Source: Rhipicephalus microplus (lineage: Eukaryota; Arthropoda; Arachnida; Ixodida; Ixodidae). Taken from it: a stretch of 64,000 bases of DNA. The translations under genes were made by a program, and so were the position numbers. The notes beneath the pieces were generated by a model. It did not search any database, had not been told where the DNA came from, and saw nothing but the letters and a program-made list of their open reading frames with translations. Position 1 is the first letter of the stretch. The number at the start of each line of letters is the position of its first letter. Below, one piece after another: positions 63,612 through 64,000 of this stretch. The stretch lies in the NCBI RefSeq assembly GCF_043290135.1, contig NC_134703.1:108448005-108512004 (forward strand), given 5' to 3'.

Positions 63612-64000
63612 AATAAGCTTGTGGATGCTCCACATCATTGGAAAGAAGTAAACATTGTTCTTAAATATTCTGAAGCCAGACAAAACACCCAACATACGAA
63701 ATCTAGGACGAATATCACTAACATCCTGTCTTGGCAAAATATTTGAAAAGGCGGTTCACACTCACTACACCTTTTACATTGAAGATCGGAACCATTTTCC
63801 AACTAGCATGTTTAGATTTCGCCGCCATGTGTCATCGCATGACATTTTCCTGCTACTTCGGGAAGAGGTCCTTTGCAATACCACGGTTGGTGTAGAACAT
63901 CTCGCCGTAGTTCTTGATTTGGTAAGCGCATGCGACACTATATTCCATGCGTGTATCTTATCTGAGCTAATTGACATCGGCTGTGGGCGAAGAATCATGA
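63612..64000 (+). pseudogene. LINE RT fragment (I/Jockey-like), runs off window
   Basis: Plus-strand reading begins APHHWKEVNIV, then after a one-base shift near 63660 continues ILKPDKTPNIRNLGRISLTS, CLGKIFEKAVH, FRFRRHVSSHDIFLLLREEV and LAVVLDLVSACDTI (first catalytic-region aspartate; the usual KGAFDNV reads VSACDTI). The motif order is RT domains 0-3 of an I/Jockey-group LINE. The domain continues past the end of the window. The upstream part is cut by, or lost beside, the MITE-like element. Confidence 0.85.

Overview
The window looks like nuclear DNA from an ixodid (hard) tick, probably a metastriate species. The main reason is a tRNA-derived SINE that recurs on both strands. It has an A box/B box head, a body running through 'gtttaacgtcccaaaaccacc', and a (TTGA)n tail, and it matches what I know of the SINE families abundant in ixodid genomes and ESTs (the published 'Ruka' family is the nearest named relative). 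Degenerate non-LTR reverse transcriptases of tick-like sequence and abundant 3- and 4-bp microsatellites agree. I see no operons, no bacterial or phage genes, no CRISPR array, no rRNA and no convincing functional tRNA.

No complete protein-coding gene could be supported. The window reads as repeat-rich intergenic or intronic DNA. At most four small pieces have splice-site and reading-frame features worth testing as exons: 5898-6006 (+), 24435-24615 (+, cysteine-rich terminal exon), 46457-46519 (-) and 61090-61143 (+). None was recognised as a known family.

Layout: 0.9-1.9 kb is a cluster of SINE copies around an (AAT)n array. 2-10 kb is mostly unique-looking DNA with (AT)n and (CA)n/(GATA)n arrays. 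10.3-16.6 kb holds two copies of a dispersed repeat with an internal TCYG-type array, one carrying a near-perfect foldback, plus SINEs and a duplicated inverted-repeat unit at 15.4 kb. 18-22 kb holds long (TTA)n arrays and two LINE remnants, one (21.2-22.1 kb, minus) with recognisable RT motifs. 25.7-33.7 kb holds SINEs, two further LINE remnants of different types (26.45-27.4 kb plus, 30.96-32.56 kb minus) and two copies of a short LINE-tail-like repeat. 37.3-39.7 kb is a dense block: (CTAT)n, about four units of a ~125-148 bp tandem repeat, an RNase-H-bearing LINE end interrupted by a SINE with a 13-bp target duplication, and a GGAC-type array. 41.6 kb has another LINE end. 48.36-48.84 kb is a tRNA-type SINE split by a LINE 3' end with a 15-bp target duplication. 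51.9-56.9 kb holds GGAC-array repeats, a SINE, a MITE-like element and a LINE endonuclease-RT fragment. 58.4 kb is an (AT)n array, 59.8-60.3 kb a possible LTR/primer-binding-site remnant, and 63.0-64.0 kb a second MITE-like copy abutting a LINE RT that runs off the window end.

The elements do not form a pathway. Together they record layered retrotransposition: older frameshifted LINEs, SINEs that probably depended on LINE machinery, and DNA-type non-autonomous elements. The best-supported observations are the two nested insertions with intact target-site duplications, the paired MITE-like copies and the foldback structures.
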